This document shows, piece after piece, positions 46,492-56,800 of a DNA stretch of 64,000 nucleotides. The position numbers and the translations under genes are program-made. The stretch comes from Oscillospiraceae bacterium (GTDB taxonomy: Bacteria > Bacillota > Clostridia > Oscillospirales > Oscillospiraceae): assembly GCA_015067545.1 (NCBI GenBank), contig SVMG01000001.1:62001-126000 (forward strand), written 5' to 3'. The notes beneath the pieces were generated by a model. It ran no database searches and was not told the origin of the DNA. It was given only the letters and a program-made list of their open reading frames with translations. Within the stretch, counting starts at the first letter, position 1. Every line of letters begins with the position of its first letter.

Positions 46492-48018
46492 CTAACCTTG
46501 AAACTGTCCCACAACATTTCGTTCGGTTCCTTCAAAATCATTTGCCGTTTCATTCAAATATTTTGCACAATTTGTAATGCGCCAATTAGAGCCTGTCCAC
46601 AGATCAGCATGAATAAGATTGAACAGATCTCGAAGGCCAACCTTGAAATATAGGTCATCCATTCTCCCATCCAAAGTTGTAAGACGCTGATTGACCTTTC
46701 CTAGTCTTTCAGCATACCCTCTAAGTTTTGCAGTGTCAACCCTTATCGTAGGATCAAAACTCGCTGTTCTGTAGCCCGAGTTGAAATTGCTATTAAACCA
46801 CGCACTTGCATTAACAATCATGCTGAGAACCGTTTTTCTAAATATAGCAGAAACTTCTCCTGGCCACTCAAGAAACTGTCCAACCATATCACATATTGAA
46901 TTCGCTACAATCATCACGGTGTCGTAAACTAACTCAGTAATGACCGCTACCGCAATAACAGAAATGATTGCCACTGCCACCGCAGCGACAGTCACTACAA
47001 CAGTTTTTAGACCCAAAACAGCAACAACGCCAACTGCTCCTGTAACGATATCCCAACCGGTCGGAGTTATTTTGCCGTCATCATCAAGGATATTTTCTTT
47101 CGCCCAAGTAAAGCCTATCCAGGCACCACCCACAAGAGTAATCAACGCGTTACCAATAGGTGCAGGAAGATGGTCTACACCTTCTGAAATAACACTGGTT
47201 ATTTTCGAGAGATCATCCTGTTCGCCTTCAACAAGATTTCCATTTTCGTCATACACTAAATACTCTGTGCTGTGTCGCGTAAGAGCATTGTATCCATCAA
47301 CACCATCTTTGTTTGCCACTTCAACATATTCGTAATTTACTCTAGGCAAATCATTAAGCATTGTTCCAACAAAACTCCAACGGGGATGATACATAACACC
47401 AGACATCTTTTCGATTTGATCTCTGTACTTATCAATGAATTCCTTGGAAAAACCAGGACCATCCATGCTTACGCATTGCTTGATATTATCATCTAAACCA
47501 TATTCAGATGAAACAATAGTTGCATACTCTGCAAGATTACCGCCTAATGAGTGGCCTGCCATTGCAAGATTATCATAACCATTAAGCTGATCCTTATATT
47601 TTTCTAAGAAACGATCAACTTCTGCCTGCTGATTTGTACAAGTAGAATTGACCAATCCAATATCTGCGCCAACCCAATCGTTTACGACATTATCTAACTC
47701 ACCCATTCCTTCGCTGCCTCTAAATCCAACAGCAGCTTCACCCGGGCCCGTTTCGATAACGCACGCATAGAACCCATTGACATCGTTTTGATCGTGAACC
47801 GCAGAAATCTTCCAGTTTTTCATTTGATCATCTGTTAGGCAATTTAACTGACTTAGTTCACTTTCTTTCACGCCTGCAAGGATTGATGCTTCTTTTAGTT
47901 CCTCCAACGTAAAACTTGTACGGTCTGGATTTTCCATTCTAAGAGCATCGTATCCCTTTGAAAGATTGGCATATGCAATTTGTGTAAAAGCTCTTGTTTC
48001 TTGATCCGTATATGCCAT
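46492..48018 (-). CDS. Lipase-like alpha/beta hydrolase, candidate type VII effector
   Basis: 508 residues. The N-terminal domain (about 1-230) resembles Mbeg1-like/DUF2974 lipases: AAVGFRGSEGM (oxyanion strand), nucleophile elbow AGHSLGGNLAEYA (about 152-165), then MDGPGFSKEF. The middle (about 300-380) is very hydrophobic (VAVAIISVIAVAVITELVY), followed by a helical end with ESX-like features. A Staphylococcus aureus T7SS secretes a lipase effector, so a similar role is plausible. ATG 48018 is right after the lipoprotein stop. Confidence 0.78.
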   Translation of the reverse strand: MAYTDQETRAFTQIAYANLSKGYDALRMENPDRTSFTLEELKEASILAGVKESELSQLNCLTDDQMKNWKISAVHDQNDVNGFYACVIETGPGEAAVGFRGSEGMGELDNVVNDWVGADIGLVNSTCTNQQAEVDRFLEKYKDQLNGYDNLAMAGHSLGGNLAEYATIVSSEYGLDDNIKQCVSMDGPGFSKEFIDKYRDQIEKMSGVMYHPRWSFVGTMLNDLPRVNYEYVEVANKDGVDGYNALTRHSTEYLVYDENGNLVEGEQDDLSKITSVISEGVDHLPAPIGNALITLVGGAWIGFTWAKENILDDDGKITPTGWDIVTGAVGVVAVLGLKTVVVTVAAVAVAIISVIAVAVITELVYDTVMIVANSICDMVGQFLEWPGEVSAIFRKTVLSMIVNASAWFNSNFNSGYRTASFDPTIRVDTAKLRGYAERLGKVNQRLTTLDGRMDDLYFKVGLRDLFNLIHADLWTGSNWRITNCAKYLNETANDFEGTERNVVGQFQG

Positions 48019-48019
48019 A

Positions 48020-48760
48020 TCATTCACCATCTATACTTTTTATAATCTCACTAACCTGAGGAGTTACAACGCCATCCTTAACAGAAATAATTGCAGTACC
48101 TTGCACGCCATATGAATCAAACCAGGTATTCGTTATATCTGGATAACTGCTCATATCTTCAACACAGGCGTCATATCGTTCATCGGAAATGCGATATACC
48201 ATAGCGGACACATTTATACCGAAAGTTTCGTTTGTTTTCTTAAATGCTGCCACAATATCATCAATCGCATCTTCAGAAATAAAACTAGATTTAACAGGCA
48301 AGTAAACTGTAATTCCACTCAAAGAATACTTTTCAGCAAAGTCGTTTACCGAAATCTTGGTGTTTGTTTCGTCGGAAGCATCATGACATAACAAACCAAC
48401 ATTCAATCCACACGGAACCTGATATGCTGCAAGATTCTCTTTGATCTCATTTTTAAATTCATTTGCGATAATGGCTCGAATATAGTTGTCCTCGACTTTT
48501 CCTGAATCCTTATTAATTCGTGCAGAAAATACGAGAGATTCATCATCAGCAGGATGAACAAATAATTTTGCACTATCGGTATTAAAGCGATCACCAATTT
48601 TCATGGCAACAAAAGACTCTCCGTACTTCTCGGACAATGCAGCGCATACATCGTTTGCAGTTTCATTATTAATTTTGGAGCAAGCATTCATCGTAACCAT
48701 TGTAGTAAGTGCCATAATTATTAACCCAACTTTCATAATCGTTTTGATGCATTCTTTCAT
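48020..48760 (-). CDS. Putative lipoprotein, possible immunity partner of the lipase
   Basis: 246 residues. Lipoprotein signal: basic start, hydrophobic core (VGLIIMALTTMV) and lipobox-like TMNAC with Cys27. The mature part is mixed alpha/beta and not recognised. It is directly before the lipase-like gene with a 1-bp gap. Placement at the outer membrane face next to a putative lipid-cleaving effector is what an immunity or chaperone lipoprotein would show; this is inference. Confidence 0.7.
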   Translation of the reverse strand: MKECIKTIMKVGLIIMALTTMVTMNACSKINNETANDVCAALSEKYGESFVAMKIGDRFNTDSAKLFVHPADDESLVFSARINKDSGKVEDNYIRAIIANEFKNEIKENLAAYQVPCGLNVGLLCHDASDETNTKISVNDFAEKYSLSGITVYLPVKSSFISEDAIDDIVAAFKKTNETFGINVSAMVYRISDERYDACVEDMSSYPDITNTWFDSYGVQGTAIISVKDGVVTPQVSEIIKSIDGE

Positions 48761-48803
48761 GGATCACCCTCCACACCATGACATCATCGGAATAAGCCAA
48801 TGT

Positions 48804-49061
48804 TTATCGAGGAGTACCACACTTAGGACAAACAACATGGGCTGCATCAAACTGCGTCGCGCAATTCCGGCAAATAGCTGTTCCACGGTTTCCTCCAGAA
48901 TAGGCGTTACCCTTAGAGTACGATCCGTAGGATACATCATTGGAACGGGAGCCGCCACGGGACATCTTCTTCAGGATAATGCACTGTAATACGATGACAA
49001 CGGCAAGCAAAACTACTGCAAGCCCAGAAATAATATAACCAATAATAAATTCTTCGTACAT
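48804..49061 (-). CDS. Membrane-anchored zinc-ribbon protein
   Basis: 85 residues. One transmembrane helix (about 8-30), a Gly/Ser/Tyr-rich linker (33-62) and a C-terminal zinc ribbon CRNCATQFDAAHVVCPKCG. The same ribbon type is found in four other proteins of the operon. It may recruit one of them to the membrane. Confidence 0.78.
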   Translation of the reverse strand: MYEEFIIGYIISGLAVVLLAVVIVLQCIILKKMSRGGSRSNDVSYGSYSKGNAYSGGNRGTAICRNCATQFDAAHVVCPKCGTPR

Positions 49062-49073
49062 AATTCTATCCCC

Positions 49074-50189
49074 TTAATCAATATGGATCTTAAACTTGGA
49101 ATTTGCAAATTCAATAATCATGCCATCCGTCAACGGTTCCTTAACTCCTGGCTGTATTCTTTTTCCACAGAGATACGTTCCATTTGTAGAACCCAAATCG
49201 CATATGTAATACTGACCTTGCTCTTTCAAAATATCCGCATGTTTCCGACTCACCGTATTGTTGAAGATCCGGAAATCTGTCACACCCTCCATCTTTCCAA
49301 TCCGGAAGGGGAACTTTGTGATAAAGACTCTCCCTTCCTGAGAGCAATCTTCAAGCCAAATACTTTGAACGATTCGCTGCGAACCTCTAAAAACTGTTAC
49401 TACACCATTCTCATCTTCATTTACGGATATATCGCTGCGCTTCTGCTCTCCTGCATCAGGCTCTGACTTCTTGGTCGCTTCCGGCCAAAACTCAGAATCG
49501 ATTGCCGGTGTGTTTTTAGAGGAAGCATTTGTTGTTCGAGGCAATATTCGCTTGCCGCAGAAAGGACAAACTTCTTCTGACGCATTTACTTTAGAACCAC
49601 ACGCAGAGCATATCCCGCTACGATTGGTGTTACCCTTCTGTTGAAGAAGGGATTCTGCCACCTTATCGCAATACGTTTCCAACATGCCCACAGTATAGGC
49701 AGTTACACCATTTAATTCCTGCACTAACATTTGAACATATTCAATGTCTTCCCCTGCTTCGAAGTTGCATTGTGCGACCGTATCAAGGAGAAAAGACTTC
49801 AGATTCCCTGTACTTTCATAAGGTTGTAGGGGAACATACATCATGTACACACGCCAAGTAGAAGGATCTACGTATACAGATTGCACTGCCCAGATTAATA
49901 GATCTTTGCTGAAACGATTCTTCTCTATTCCTTTAAGAATCAGCACAATGTTCCTTAGAAGAACTACAAACAGGCGGCGATTCATACCTTGAAGTTGCAA
50001 GAAATCACATAACGGAATCAATCCCTCTGTATTGTATGTTAAGTTGGTTTTGAATCCGGATGTGCTAACTTCAAAAAGAAGCATGCCTTCAACCACACCT
50101 TCAGAAATAGTATTTACTTCGCGCTGGTTAAGATGTTGCCCTTTTTTCCCTTTTATGATAAGGCCCTTCTTTTTCATTGCTGCCACCAC
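49074..50189 (-). CDS. DUF6382-like / zinc ribbon / FHA protein
   Basis: 371 residues. The N-terminal part (about 1-180) looks like the DUF6382 domain often joined to FHA in Firmicutes (assignment by pattern). Then zinc ribbon CSACGSKVNASEEVCPFCG (about 195-213) and a C-terminal FHA domain (about 285-371) with FRIGKMEGVTDFRIFNNTVS and a GSTNGTYLCG strand. No other candidate for the EssB/YukC membrane-proximal component is seen in the cluster, so this may act in the secretion complex (inference). Confidence 0.82.
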   Translation of the reverse strand: MVAAMKKKGLIIKGKKGQHLNQREVNTISEGVVEGMLLFEVSTSGFKTNLTYNTEGLIPLCDFLQLQGMNRRLFVVLLRNIVLILKGIEKNRFSKDLLIWAVQSVYVDPSTWRVYMMYVPLQPYESTGNLKSFLLDTVAQCNFEAGEDIEYVQMLVQELNGVTAYTVGMLETYCDKVAESLLQQKGNTNRSGICSACGSKVNASEEVCPFCGKRILPRTTNASSKNTPAIDSEFWPEATKKSEPDAGEQKRSDISVNEDENGVVTVFRGSQRIVQSIWLEDCSQEGRVFITKFPFRIGKMEGVTDFRIFNNTVSRKHADILKEQGQYYICDLGSTNGTYLCGKRIQPGVKEPLTDGMIIEFANSKFKIHID

Positions 50190-50207
50190 CTTTTATCAAT
50201 ATCCTAA

Positions 50208-52748
50208 TTACACGTAATAACCTTCATATATTACAATTTCTTCTGGAATCACAACACTTACACCCTCAACACTATATTCAGTTTGCTCCTCTGCGGTTGG
50301 ATAAATGGTAACAGAGAAAGTCTGCACATACATCTTGTCTGAGGTTTTATCTTTTTGGATATATACTTCAACCTCAGTGGATCCTGCCGAAACTGCCTCA
50401 ATAGTTATTGAGTTGTTTTTCTCGTGATAGTAAACCTTGGCGACATTAGAATTCTTAGATTTAACCTTAATTCCATTGTTCTTGTCAATCTCTTTTTCAG
50501 AGATGGGACTATCTGTTATGTAAACAATACCGCACATATTATCATTAATATGTACTTTGTAGGAAGACAGAGCGAACGCATCCTCATCTTTGAACACCTC
50601 TTCGGTATCACCAATTGTGCACTCACTCACAAAACCTCCATTTTCGTAATGGAAATGAAAATGAGGTCCATCTGTAATATCCCTTGTGTCAAACTTCCAT
50701 TGCGTAATATCGTATCCAAACAAATCAACAGCCTTATAAATCAGGTTGTCAGACTTTGCGCCTCCCTTGTCTGGAGAGCTCTGCTTAATCATCCCACCTC
50801 TAAAATAAAATGTTCCGCTGACATCCACGCAGTAGTGCAATGAAAATTCTTTTTCGGCCTCTATCTCATAAGAAGCTTCCTGAGGGTCGCCGTATCCAGT
50901 ACATTCAAGTTTCATCTCATTGTCGACTTTTTCATACAATGCCATTTGAGCTTTAATGTCGATACCTCCAGCCAACTCTCCTCCCACAATGCTACGACGA
51001 GGAATAAGGAAGAAATTAACATAGATTTCAGCCTTTAGCTCAACATTCAGGTTGACCTTCACTTTCTGCTCAGACTCATTAATGGACTCTAGAGCACAAA
51101 CCGTAATCTCTCCATTTTTATGCTTTTGCATCTCAAATCCATTCCCGGTTTGTGTGAACTTTATCTCAATGCTTCCATCCATACCGAGGCAAAGATAAAC
51201 GTATATGTCAATACTCAGTCCCGTATATGGAATTTCAACTGGAATCTTTGCAACTTTTATCGCAGATGCTCCTTTACCATCAGTAAACCTCGATTTGGTC
51301 AAATTGCTCCAAAACTTCCCATTTCGATTACTATCGGGAGTCAGTCGCATTCCTCCGCTTTCCAACTTAAACGACTCAGAAGTATCACATTTGACCTTTA
51401 AAACTGCTGTGCCACCTTTTTTGTAAAAGTTCTGAAGCTTATCTGTCGTAATCTCAATATTCTCCATGGTAGCCGTAAGCGTTGCAACAGGAGACTCCGT
51501 CTGATCGCGCCAATTATTATAATCACTATATGATATGTTGAATTTTTTGGTTGCGGTTGCGACAATTCCTGTTTTTCCTTCATTTGGAGAAATAGTAACC
51601 TTAAATCCCCAAAGGTCAGTTTCTAATTTCTCGAAATCTATATTCTTAACATTATATGTAGTACCAACCACCTCAGTATTTGCCATTTTATCAATGTCGT
51701 CAATTGCTTCCAAAACTAGAGTAACACACGGTTCCGACGATGTCCAACCATAAGGACAGGCCCCACGTTCCTCCCAATCGATAACCTCTACTAGCCTACC
51801 TTCAAAAGGCTTAATCTGTTGAATCTGTTGATATCTATTTACCAATGCAACATTACCATTCAACGACGGTAATTGATTATTGAAAGCGAATCCTGTGTAA
51901 ACAACAATTTGCCCTAATGTGCATTGTTTGAAGGTCTTGTTATAAAAGGCCTTCGTTATCATAACGGTAAATTGTGTAGTCTTTTTTTCTTCATTAAGTA
52001 ATTGCACTTCAGGACTTGAAGAACTGCTTGTTAGATTTACAAGCTTTACAAGATTAGCAGTTGAAGGGTTTGCAGCCGTTTCTTCTACATACGTAGAGTC
52101 CTCAAGATTAACGGCATCGTCTGCCTCCTCATAACCTTCAATGATGAACTCATTTTCATCTAACTCAAGTAACTCATTGCCCGTAAATGAATGTACAGTT
52201 TCATCCATTTTTACGTAGCCTTCACCCTCTGTATAAGCATTTTTAGCCTTGGCATCTAATGTAGATTCAAGCATTTTCAGGCAATCGTCTCTCGTCAGTT
52301 TTTCCTTGGCATCTAAATAACCGTTATCTAGAGTAATAATGCCATTAGCTAATGCATCGGCCATTTCCTGCGGATAATCACACAGATCAGCATCCTTAAT
52401 ACTATTTACATCTCCGGTTTTCTTTATGTACAATGTATTTAGGCAAGCCAATGCAGCTACCTCTCGGGTTATTGGCTCATCAATATTTGTCGTCGCAATG
52501 CTTTCCGGAAGTAAATCCCACTGCACCATTGTCTCCGCTTCCAATGTGTAATTAGGAGTTTCAGCAATTTCCTCTTTACTGTGAGTCAAAGAATAGTAAT
52601 TGAAATTGTTAATTATAAGTTCATAAAACTGTCCCTTGCTAATATATTTTTCGGAATTTGCATTAAACAGCACAGCGACTAACCCTATCGCTATTGCCAG
52701 CACCAAAACAACCGAAACAACAGCCAATATAATCTTCTTGGTATTCAT
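50208..52748 (-). CDS. Large anchored extracellular protein with SLH-like N-terminus
   Basis: 846 residues. One N-terminal transmembrane anchor (about 4-28, IILAVVSVVLVLAIAIGLV). Residues about 34-170 show three helical SLH-like units (KYISKGQFYELI, EPITREVAALACL, EKLTRDDCLKML). The remainder is a long beta-rich region, ending with a Big-like segment (NSITIEAVSAGSTEVEV). It should lie outside the membrane. I do not recognise the middle. It is the first gene after the ESX pair, behind a strong hairpin. Confidence 0.75.
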   Translation of the reverse strand: MNTKKIILAVVSVVLVLAIAIGLVAVLFNANSEKYISKGQFYELIINNFNYYSLTHSKEEIAETPNYTLEAETMVQWDLLPESIATTNIDEPITREVAALACLNTLYIKKTGDVNSIKDADLCDYPQEMADALANGIITLDNGYLDAKEKLTRDDCLKMLESTLDAKAKNAYTEGEGYVKMDETVHSFTGNELLELDENEFIIEGYEEADDAVNLEDSTYVEETAANPSTANLVKLVNLTSSSSSPEVQLLNEEKKTTQFTVMITKAFYNKTFKQCTLGQIVVYTGFAFNNQLPSLNGNVALVNRYQQIQQIKPFEGRLVEVIDWEERGACPYGWTSSEPCVTLVLEAIDDIDKMANTEVVGTTYNVKNIDFEKLETDLWGFKVTISPNEGKTGIVATATKKFNISYSDYNNWRDQTESPVATLTATMENIEITTDKLQNFYKKGGTAVLKVKCDTSESFKLESGGMRLTPDSNRNGKFWSNLTKSRFTDGKGASAIKVAKIPVEIPYTGLSIDIYVYLCLGMDGSIEIKFTQTGNGFEMQKHKNGEITVCALESINESEQKVKVNLNVELKAEIYVNFFLIPRRSIVGGELAGGIDIKAQMALYEKVDNEMKLECTGYGDPQEASYEIEAEKEFSLHYCVDVSGTFYFRGGMIKQSSPDKGGAKSDNLIYKAVDLFGYDITQWKFDTRDITDGPHFHFHYENGGFVSECTIGDTEEVFKDEDAFALSSYKVHINDNMCGIVYITDSPISEKEIDKNNGIKVKSKNSNVAKVYYHEKNNSITIEAVSAGSTEVEVYIQKDKTSDKMYVQTFSVTIYPTAEEQTEYSVEGVSVVIPEEIVIYEGYYV

Positions 52749-52813
52749 TGCTTACCCTCCCTTGAGACATATATTATAAAAATTGGAAATCAATTATTAT
52801 TTTCAAATTTTGG

Positions 52814-52843
52814 GCAGGTGGGTGTGGGATCACACCCACCTGC
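52814..52843 (-). terminator. Strong hairpin between esx pair and surface protein gene
   Basis: Thirteen-bp perfect stem GCAGGTGGGTGTG / CACACCCACCTGC with a four-base loop, without a long U-run. It may act as a partial terminator or mRNA-stabilising stem making the two WXG100 transcripts more abundant than the rest of the operon. Confidence 0.6.
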
Positions 52844-52856
52844 GGTATATTTTGCA

Positions 52857-53156
52857 TTACTTAAATGCCTGGGCGTTGGTTTGAATTGCGCTTTCAGTAG
52901 ATTCGTAGCTCTGTGCAGTGTTCACCAGGAACTTTGCGTAGGATTCAACAACATTCTTATATTCCTCAAAACGAGGCTTCATTGCATTCATAGCAGCTCT
53001 GATATCGGATGCTGCATCACTTCTCCAAGTGGCTTCAAGATCATTCATACTCTTATTGATATCGGCGAGCTTGCTGTCCAAAGTAGAGTTGATGTTGCGA
53101 ACCTTCTCTGCAGTGTCCAGCAACACTTGAGTTGAAATCTGAATAGTATCTGCCAT
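52857..53156 (-). CDS. WXG100 family protein (EsxA-like, W-x-S variant)
   Basis: 99 residues. MADTIQISTQVLLDTAEKVR start, a helical hairpin with LEATWRSDAASDIR at the turn (W-x-S instead of W-x-G) and an alpha-helical C-terminus. It is 14 bp after another WXG100 gene; the two probably form a secreted dimer. It carries the AAGGAGGAAGA-type ribosome-binding site. Confidence 0.92.
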   Translation of the reverse strand: MADTIQISTQVLLDTAEKVRNINSTLDSKLADINKSMNDLEATWRSDAASDIRAAMNAMKPRFEEYKNVVESYAKFLVNTAQSYESTESAIQTNAQAFK

Positions 53157-53170
53157 TGTCTTCTTCCTCC

Positions 53171-53473
53171 TTAGTTGACCAGTTTGCGAGCCTCGGACAC
53201 AACTGTATCCTGAGTATCACGATATGCCTTTGCGCTCTTTCTGAGAAAGTCTGCATAGTTGAGCATCAGTGTGTACATCTTTGCAAAGTCATCCTTGAAG
53301 CCATCGATCTGCTGTACAAATGCCACATTGTCTTTTCCGCTCCATGTAGAGGCCATCGCATTTGTTTCAGAATAGAGCTGATCATACTGAGCCTTGTAAT
53401 CGGCAGCCAAGCTCTCAATTCTGCCTGCGGTGGACTCCAACTGTTCCGGGGTAACCTGAATTGTTCTTGCCAT
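53171..53473 (-). CDS. WXG100 family protein (EsxA-like)
   Basis: 100 residues with the canonical pattern: MARTIQVTPEQLESTAGRIE, then MASTWSGKDNVAF with W-S-G in the turn. It is the probable main substrate and activator of the EssC ATPase encoded two genes upstream. AAGGAGGTCATT precedes the ATG. Confidence 0.95.
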   Translation of the reverse strand: MARTIQVTPEQLESTAGRIESLAADYKAQYDQLYSETNAMASTWSGKDNVAFVQQIDGFKDDFAKMYTLMLNYADFLRKSAKAYRDTQDTVVSEARKLVN

Positions 53474-53555
53474 TTTTAATGACCTCCTTATAATTTTATC
53501 AACATTAGCTCACGCCATGTAAACTAATATATGAACATAATGTATTGTGCTTATT

Positions 53556-53807
53556 TCAAATAAGCATAAGCTTTGTACCGTTCCCAATTCCCGTTTCAAA
53601 AACAGTACTGTTGATATCGAGGATTTCTCCGGTTGCCTTACGTGCAAGCACTGTATCTCTGGACGGCATAAACTGCCCCTCAGACAATTCCGTTACTGCA
53701 CGTTTTATCAGTTCCGTAACCTCGAAAATCTGAGACTGCAGCGGAATGAAGATATCGTAGGCTCTGTTAAGAATCGGGATATATACATTTACAAGTACCT
53801 TGTTCAT
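53556..53807 (-). CDS. yukD: YukD/EsaB-like ubiquitin-fold protein
   Basis: 83 residues. KVLVNVYIPILNRAYDIFIP and the C-terminal GIGNGTKLMLI match the beta-grasp YukD family, a cytosolic component of Firmicutes type VII systems. ATGA overlap with the essC stop indicates coupling. A perfect 8-bp-arm palindrome (GCTTATTT/AAATAAGC) overlaps its stop at 53549-53565. Confidence 0.88.
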   Translation of the reverse strand: MNKVLVNVYIPILNRAYDIFIPLQSQIFEVTELIKRAVTELSEGQFMPSRDTVLARKATGEILDINSTVFETGIGNGTKLMLI

Positions 53808-56800
53808 TCCACGCCATCTCCTTTCTTTTCAGCCGAAAGCAGTTTTGCAAGAACTGGACGGTTTCGGTAGATATAATAACCGAAGTGTGCACCAACCTCT
53901 TCGTACATTTCGCTTGTGATTTTGTTGATCTTAAACGCAAACTGATCGGCAATGCCTTCTCCAATCCACACGCCGTCCGCGCCAAGAATATGCTGCTTAT
54001 ACCACGGATCATATTCGTGTTTCTTCATTTGAGAGGCTGAATCACAAAGCACAAAATGTATTTTATATATCGGATCAGCCTTGTCCAACAGTGTTGCCAG
54101 TTTATCTCTTCCATCATCGTTAAGCTGCTCAAAGAGACGTTTCACACCAAAGATAACATAGCAACGTTCGTCATACTGCTCCAGCACAGAACTATCCATG
54201 TTTGCATCTTTATACTGGTTGTTCCGAAGGACCATCTCGTTGAACATCTCCAAAACAACGTCGGCCACTTTCTGCTTTGTTTTGTAGCTTTCACAACCGT
54301 CAAGTTCACTTTCCGTATCAACTAATGTCACCTGACAGCCTCTTGCAATTATGGGAATCAGCTCTTCAACAAAATAAACTATTTCGTGTGTATCCTGAGA
54401 GAGCACAGGAAGAACAACCTTCTTCTCGAGATTAAACGTAATAATCTCCAAGGAGTTCTTTGCGACGCCCACAGGAATAGATGCCAATCCATTGATCTTT
54501 CTTTCCACGAACTCCATATCGACAACCTGAGGAAGGATTGGAATCGGTTTAGCCGCTTTCGTTGTATTAGCTCTAACATCTTCACAGAATTTACGTATAA
54601 ACCCTTGTGTATCTTGATCTTCGGTGCAATATGCGGTTTGGAATTCATACACACGGTCCAACGCCACAAGACCACGACCTTTGAATTTGGAGGGGATAAC
54701 GCCGTCGTTCTTTCCTACAATCGTCATATAATCTGTAGCGTCATTTAACTGCATGGTAAGCAGCATCTTGAAGTTTTGCTGAACCCTGTACCGTACGGCG
54801 TTAGTGTGAGTAGCTGTAACAACAAAATAGATGCCGTACTTAACACCATCACGGGTCAGAAGTGCAAACTCTTCTTGATAGTCTTCCATCTGTTCTGCAA
54901 AGCCAGAGAAATTATTCAGTACCACAACAATATTCGGTACCGTTTTCCCACTGGTCTTACAGTAACTAGCATAGTCACCGCCAAACGACGAGAACAGACT
55001 TTTTCTTGTTTCCATCTCCTTCAGCAGCATCTTTAACAGGTTGACGCACTTCTCGTTCTCGGATGCCGTAACGATTCCACCTACATGAGGTGCAGAAGCA
55101 AATGCCTTCAATGTTTCGGAGCCATAATCCAGCAGGTAAAGATTCACTTCATCCGGCGTATGGTTCTTTATAAGCGAATAGCATAGGGTCGTAGCAAAAG
55201 TTGTTTTGCCGTTTCCAGTTGCACCAAAGACGAGACAATTGCCTTCCTTGGAAAGAGGTATTGTAAGAACTCCCTGTTTTTGATTAAACGGATCGTCATA
55301 CTCACCTACAACAGGATTCAGTTCTGTGCCATAGGAACGAATTGCATATTTCTCTTCCAATTGATTCACATAAATATGCGAAGGAATCGGCTCCAGCCAC
55401 AGCGTTCTAGCCGTAACACCTTCATCGCTAGCCAGATCGGAGAGGTACTTCACTATCGAAACAATTTGTTTCGTCTTCCCTCCGATCGCAGCCTTTTGGC
55501 TCGGCTTAACAGTGATCACCGGTCTACCAAGCGAATCAACGACTTGAATGCTTGTGTCAACCGGCTTTTCAACAACATCGCTCGGTTGGTATTCTGCTCC
55601 ACACCATGCCGATTGTCCCATAGCGAACAGTTCGTTAAATCCAACCTGCAGGTAGAATCTACCTGTTTGAGAAAGTTCCGCCGCATCTGAACATTTAATC
55701 ATATCCTGCGAATCAGACTTTTCCTGAACCTTCAAGCAAACTCTAAAGCGGCTGTTACTCCAAATCTGATCGTCAACCACACCACTAGGTTTCTGTGTAG
55801 CAAGAATCAGGTGAACACCCAAGCTACGACCAATTCGTGCTGCGCTGATCAGCTGCTCCATAAACTCAGGCTGTTGCGTTTTGAGTTCAGCAAACTCGTC
55901 GGAAATAATGAACAAGTGTGGCATCGGCTCGCTCACAACTTTTTCACGATACAGTTGTTGATACTTGTAGATATCCATAGTTCCTTCATTGGATATCCTT
56001 CGTGCCTCGTTAAATATCGCCTGCCTTCTTCTCAGTTCACTTTGTATAGATACCAACGAACGGGTAATTGCCGCACCATCAAGGTTCGTTATTGTTCCTG
56101 CCAGATGCGGTAACTTAATCCCCTTGTCAGGATTTTCGAATGCGCCTGTCAAGCCACCGCCCTTGTAATCAATGAGGATGAACGAAACCTCATCTGGGTG
56201 ATAGTTTACCGCGAGGGATAATATGTACGTAATGATAAATTCTGACTTGCCGGAGCCAGTCATGCCGGCAACCAAACCGTGAGGCCCATGGTACTTTTCA
56301 TGCAGATCTAGCATAAAGCTGTCTCCATCTGCTCCAATACCGATAGGCGTCTGCAACGTTTTTGTTGGGTTGTTCTCTTTCCACCGAGTAAGAGAGTTGA
56401 GGTGTTCAACTTTGCCAACATTGAACATTTCCAAGAATGTCATCATGTCAGGCAAAACAAAACTCTTCTCAGCAACATCAAGCTCAATGTTGGCAAGCTT
56501 AGCAGACATGTTTTCAAAGACCATTTTGTTAGCAATGTCCGCTACAAAGGAAATTTGCTTACCCGTAGTATCATCCTTGTCAAAGACCTTAGAGGCCTTT
56601 CCGTTCGCATGGATAATGGTTCTTGTCTCCTTGGGGAAATCACTAAATTTGTCTCCAGTAATGATGGCTGTAAATCCAAGCTTGTCCTCACTCAGTATCT
56701 GTTTCAGAGCAGAACACTTTTTCCTAAGGCTGTCACTCGTAACCACGCACACATAATACGGGGAGAATTCCTCATCCCGATATTGGGAGGCATCTTTTCT

